From positions 1 to 64,000 of the forward strand of contig NZ_JABVXF010000013.1 of the NCBI RefSeq assembly GCF_013349995.1: a stretch of 64,000 nucleotides of DNA, in the 5' to 3' direction. The DNA comes from Pseudoalteromonas sp. 0303 (GTDB taxonomy: Bacteria > Pseudomonadota > Gammaproteobacteria > Enterobacterales > Alteromonadaceae). Within the stretch, counting starts at the first letter, position 1; the number at the start of each line of letters is the position of its first letter. The translations under genes and the position numbers were made by a program. The notes beneath the pieces are model-generated. The model worked only from the letters and a program-made list of their open reading frames with translations, made no database searches and had not been told where the DNA came from. Positions 61,439 to 64,000 of the stretch are shown piece by piece.

Positions 61439-62099
61439 TATTTTGGTTTTAGAGGACTCACCACCTCTGCAAAGTTTTTTAAAAACACTATTAAAAGCCA
61501 GTGATCATGAAGTCAGTGTGTGCGCCAAAGGGCTTGATGCGTTTGCACTTTTAAGCCAGCAGCAGTTTGATTTAGTGCTGCTTGATTTAGGCTTACTTGA
61601 TATGGATGGGCAAGATTGGCTGGTGGAGTTTAGGCAGTGGAGTCTGCTCCCTGTATTAGTACTTTCTGCACGCGATGGCGAAACAGAAAAAGTTACCGCG
61701 CTTGATAATGGCGCTAACGATTACCTAACCAAACCATTCAGCGCAAACGAATTATTAGCACGTATTCGGGTGCTATTGCGCACACAAACAGCACCAAGCC
61801 TAACTCTTCAATGTGGCGATATTCACATCGACCCACATAAGCACGTGGTCCGTAAAGGCGCTGAAGAAGTCAAACTAACTAAAAAAGAGTACGCTATTTT
61901 GCTGTTATTGTTTCAGCAAAAAGACAAGGTGTTAACGCATAACGCTATTTTATCTGAGGTGTGGGGAGAGCAGTATATTAATCGCCCTGAATACGTGCGT
62001 GTACATATTGGTCAGTTAAGACAAAAGCTTGAGCAAAATGCGGCGAGCCCTAAACATATCTTAACCGAGCCCGCCGTAGGTTATCGATTAGTAGAATAA
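61431..62099 (+). CDS. KdpE-like OmpR-family response regulator
   Basis: 222 residues. REC domain with ILVLEDSPP, phospho-acceptor Asp in FDLVLLDLGLLDMDG, the switch Ser/Thr in LVLSARDGE and Lys in NDYLTKPFS; winged-helix DNA-binding C-terminus (VKLTKKEYAILLLL, then VRVHIGQLRQKLE and EPAVGYRLVE). KdpE activates K+ uptake genes. It starts with GTG at 61431 inside the kinase gene, so both are translated together. Likely target: the divergent ktrAB operon and itself through the CTTTATA repeats at 60031-60080. Confidence 0.9.
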   Translation: MANILVLEDSPPLQSFLKTLLKASDHEVSVCAKGLDAFALLSQQQFDLVLLDLGLLDMDGQDWLVEFRQWSLLPVLVLSARDGETEKVTALDNGANDYLTKPFSANELLARIRVLLRTQTAPSLTLQCGDIHIDPHKHVVRKGAEEVKLTKKEYAILLLLFQQKDKVLTHNAILSEVWGEQYINRPEYVRVHIGQLRQKLEQNAASPKHILTEPAVGYRLVE

Positions 62100-62194
62100 A
62101 ATATCTTTTAACATCGCTTTAAGTTGTTTTTGTAACTGGCCTTAGGTACTGTTTTAGGAAATAAAATACCAAAGCGGAAATCTTTTCATTGGCT

Positions 62195-63097
62195 ATGCAT
62201 CAAAATACCGAGCAGGGCATTAATTCTCTGTCGAATACACAGCTTGAAGACGTGATTGCAGAAATCGAGCAGGCCATTGAGTGGCACCAGTCATGGTATA
62301 GAAATTTATTAAGGTGCTTAATTGCAGACATACCTGCAGATGAACAAGACTTAAGCGATAATGCTCATAACCTTTGTCGCTTTGGGCAATGGTTTAATAA
62401 GCTTCCCGAGCAGACCCTAAACCTTCATCCTTATTTTTCAGAAATCGCTTGTGCACACCAAAAGATGCATCAAGGTGCCAAGGTTCTGTTATCGTTGAAA
62501 GAAACTAAGTCTGCTATTTCGGTCAATCTATTGGATCAGTTTCATGCCGATTTAGATAGATTACGAGTGTTATTTGACACCCTTATTGATGAGTTCTCTG
62601 AACTACTGCACACCCGAGACCCTTTAACGGGCGCATCAAACCGCACAAACTTAGTAGAAAACCTGCAAAAAGAGCATGAGCTTTGTAAACGTAAATCACT
62701 GAGCTGTGCAATGATAATGATCGACCTTGATCACTTTAAGCAAGTGAACGACGAGTTTGGCCATGCTGCGGGCGATAAGGTGTTAATCGCGCTAGTTAAA
62801 TGCATTAAATCTCATCTGAGAGAGTATGACCAACTCTATCGTTATGGCGGCGAAGAGTTTTTAGTCTGTTTACCTCAAACCGAGCTTGAAGGTGCCAAGT
62901 CATTTTCTGGGCGATTGCGAGCTGGGGTTGCTGCTTTAAAAATCGATATAGGCAATGATCAACATATTAATGTAACAGGCTCATTTGGCGTTGCGCTAAT
63001 AAATGCTAATGATGATATCGAAACGGCAATCGAAAGAGCCGACCAAGCCATGTATCAGGCTAAAAAGTCAGGTCGCAATCGAGTGTGTGTGGCTTGA
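62195..63097 (+). CDS. dgcZ: Zinc-sensing diguanylate cyclase (DgcZ type)
   Basis: 300 residues from the ATG at 62195. N-terminal CZB domain with H31, C61, H88 and H92: the spacings 30, 27 and 4 are the same as H22/C52/H79/H83 of E. coli DgcZ. GGDEF domain from about 140 with DPLTGASNRTNL, MIDLDHFKQVNDEFGHAAGDK and RYGGEEFLVCLP, plus an I-site REYD five residues before it. It makes c-di-GMP and, in the known enzyme, is inhibited when Zn2+ is bound. Monocistronic. Confidence 0.92.
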   Translation: MHQNTEQGINSLSNTQLEDVIAEIEQAIEWHQSWYRNLLRCLIADIPADEQDLSDNAHNLCRFGQWFNKLPEQTLNLHPYFSEIACAHQKMHQGAKVLLSLKETKSAISVNLLDQFHADLDRLRVLFDTLIDEFSELLHTRDPLTGASNRTNLVENLQKEHELCKRKSLSCAMIMIDLDHFKQVNDEFGHAAGDKVLIALVKCIKSHLREYDQLYRYGGEEFLVCLPQTELEGAKSFSGRLRAGVAALKIDIGNDQHINVTGSFGVALINANDDIETAIERADQAMYQAKKSGRNRVCVA

Positions 63098-63170
63098 TTG
63101 GTAGCTTTGGAGCTTTATTTTATTGAACAGGGAAACAGTGACAGTATACACACTGTCACTGCACATCAGG

Positions 63171-63788
63171 TCAGTCGTATTTCGCTTCTAACTCGTTTGC
63201 TGTGTGATAACTTTCGTGAGTTTTCAGTTGCTCTAAATAACGTTTAATTTCAGGGAAATGTTCTAGCAGGCCTGCCTCATCAGCTTTCTCTACAACAAAA
63301 GACATCATAAAGTCAGCGCCGGTCAATGTGTCATCCACTAAGTACTGCTTACCTTTTAATTGCTGGTTAACATAACTCAGTATCTTGCCAATTTCATGAT
63401 CAGCATAATCACCAATAAAGTTGGTTTTACAGCCATCTTTTGTAATAAATAATTTTAATAAAAAAGGGACCATTGCTGAGCTTTCGGCAAAATGAAGCCA
63501 TTGCTGATAATCAACATAGTTGTCGCTTTGCAGGCTCGGCATAAACTTACCTTTGCCGTACTTACTAATTAAGTAGTCGGTAATTGCGCCAGACTCAGTA
63601 ATTACTTTGCCGTTATCTTCAAGAACAGGAGCTTTGCCCAGCGGGTGAATTTGTTTTAACTCATCAGGTGCTAAGAATGTCTCTTTATTACGTTGGTAGG
63701 CAATAATGTCGTAATCTACATCTAGCTCTTCCAGTAACCAAATAATACGTTTAGAGCGTGATTTATTTAAATGGTGTAATTTAATCAT
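63171..63788 (-). CDS. Glutathione S-transferase
   Basis: 205 residues. N-terminal thioredoxin-like domain with MIKLHHLNKSRSKRIIWLLEEL (the catalytic Ser or Tyr lies in HLNKSRS), then the cis-Pro segment GKAPVLED and glutathione-gamma-glutamyl site ITESGAITDYLI; C-terminal helical domain with VDDTLTGADFMMSF (the N-capping Asp). It conjugates glutathione to electrophiles in the cytoplasm. A GGCGTAG hairpin lies in the gap to the MDR gene, upstream on the same strand; both probably form a redox or detoxification unit. Confidence 0.9.
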   Translation of the reverse strand: MIKLHHLNKSRSKRIIWLLEELDVDYDIIAYQRNKETFLAPDELKQIHPLGKAPVLEDNGKVITESGAITDYLISKYGKGKFMPSLQSDNYVDYQQWLHFAESSAMVPFLLKLFITKDGCKTNFIGDYADHEIGKILSYVNQQLKGKQYLVDDTLTGADFMMSFVVEKADEAGLLEHFPEIKRYLEQLKTHESYHTANELEAKYD

Positions 63789-63805
63789 TTGTTATCCTTA
63801 ATAAC

Positions 63806-63828
63806 GGCGTAGCCATGCTGACTACGCC
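63806..63828. repeat. GGCGTAG/CTACGCC hairpin between the MDR and GST genes
   Basis: GGCGTAG (63806-63812) and CTACGCC (63822-63828), loop CCATGCTGA. No strong T-run on the minus strand, so read-through from the MDR gene to the GST gene is possible. Confidence 0.45.
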
Positions 63829-63835
63829 TTGAAAT

Positions 63836-64000
63836 TTAAATTGGCTGCTGAACTTGCACGACAGTTTTACCGAAGTTCTCACCATTTAACATCGCATTAA
63901 AGGCGTTCAGCGTATTTTCGAAATTAGCTTCAAGATGCTCTTTATATTTGATTTTTCCTTCGCTTAACCATGTTTGCATGTCTTTTGCGAATTCTTCATA
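63836..64000 (-). CDS. C-terminal end of an MDR-family NADP-dependent oxidoreductase (partial)
   Basis: 55 codons, cut by the window end. The tail reads WLSEGKIKYKEHLEANFENTL then AFNAMLNGENFGKTVVQV, the usual C-terminus of medium-chain dehydrogenase/reductases of the curcumin reductase or YncB type (ending in GLNxGKLVVQV-like). They reduce double bonds of enones using NADPH. The catalytic and cofactor domains lie beyond 64000. Same strand as the GST gene, 47 bases upstream. Confidence 0.7.
   Translation of the reverse strand, partial: YEEFAKDMQTWLSEGKIKYKEHLEANFENTLNAFNAMLNGENFGKTVVQVQQPI

Noticed and set aside
59297-62099. kdpFABC potassium ATPase operon
   Set aside because: None of the pump genes is in this window; the neighbours of the KdpD/E-like pair are ktrA and ktrB.

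Overview
The window looks like a chromosomal stretch of a marine gammaproteobacterium of the Alteromonadales, most likely Pseudoalteromonas. The reasons are the GH18 chitinase / AA10 lytic monooxygenase / GH18 chitinase cluster, an ArfA-type ribosome rescue gene, many c-di-GMP proteins, a large TonB-dependent receptor and the style of the protein sequences. This is inference from gene content; no rRNA or tRNA gene was seen.

Layout. 1-1050 is accessory: the 3' end of an SMC/SbcC-like ATPase gene whose frame breaks near the window start, and a small membrane protein. 1050-1613 is non-coding and strongly folded, with two hairpins carrying ANGGAT hexaloops (CsrA-site geometry). 1614-7682 holds a NERD-domain protein, two paralogous two-cysteine envelope proteins, two LysR regulators, a DUF2798/ABM-monooxygenase pair and a tandem-repeat array. 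7886-11885 (minus) holds a FimV-like acidic protein with 48-residue repeats and dGTPase. 12104-18822 is a tight four-gene operon: GDPD lipoprotein, PEGA membrane protein, zinc-ribbon membrane protein and NPP-type phosphodiesterase. An intact IS256-family element (19003-20319) with an 8-bp target duplication sits inside a dispersed intergenic repeat. 20373-31483 carries a RimK-like ligase, BenE, ferrochelatase, a sensor kinase facing a response regulator with a dead HD-GYP domain, a UPF0149-like protein, a TonB receptor and a RES-Xre toxin-antitoxin pair.

32400-42704 has a KefB/C-like antiporter, arfA with a hairpin enclosing its stop codon, and the chitin cluster (two multi-domain chitinases around an LPMO, all with CBM5/12 modules). 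42957-54011 has a zinc-ribbon protein, an orphan solute-binding protein, an orphan DUF2235 (Tle1-like) hydrolase, two divergent c-di-GMP regulators, MntP, a large unknown anchored protein and NDH-2. 54270-57876 holds a RecQ-family helicase of unusual architecture followed by an AT-rich HipA-like kinase/DUF3037 pair. 57933-62099 is a potassium module: ktrB-ktrA divergent from a short KdpD-like kinase and KdpE-like regulator, with direct CTTTATA repeats between them. The end holds DgcZ (zinc-sensing diguanylate cyclase), a glutathione S-transferase and the 3' end of an MDR oxidoreductase.

Intergenic spaces carry several dispersed repeat families: GGGGAAAG-core 14-15 bp minisatellites, a short palindrome GCGAT-N5-ATCGC in about eight copies, a GCGCGAAAC/GTTTC palindrome in three copies, and a CACAAAGAG repeat in a tandem array plus one distant partial copy.
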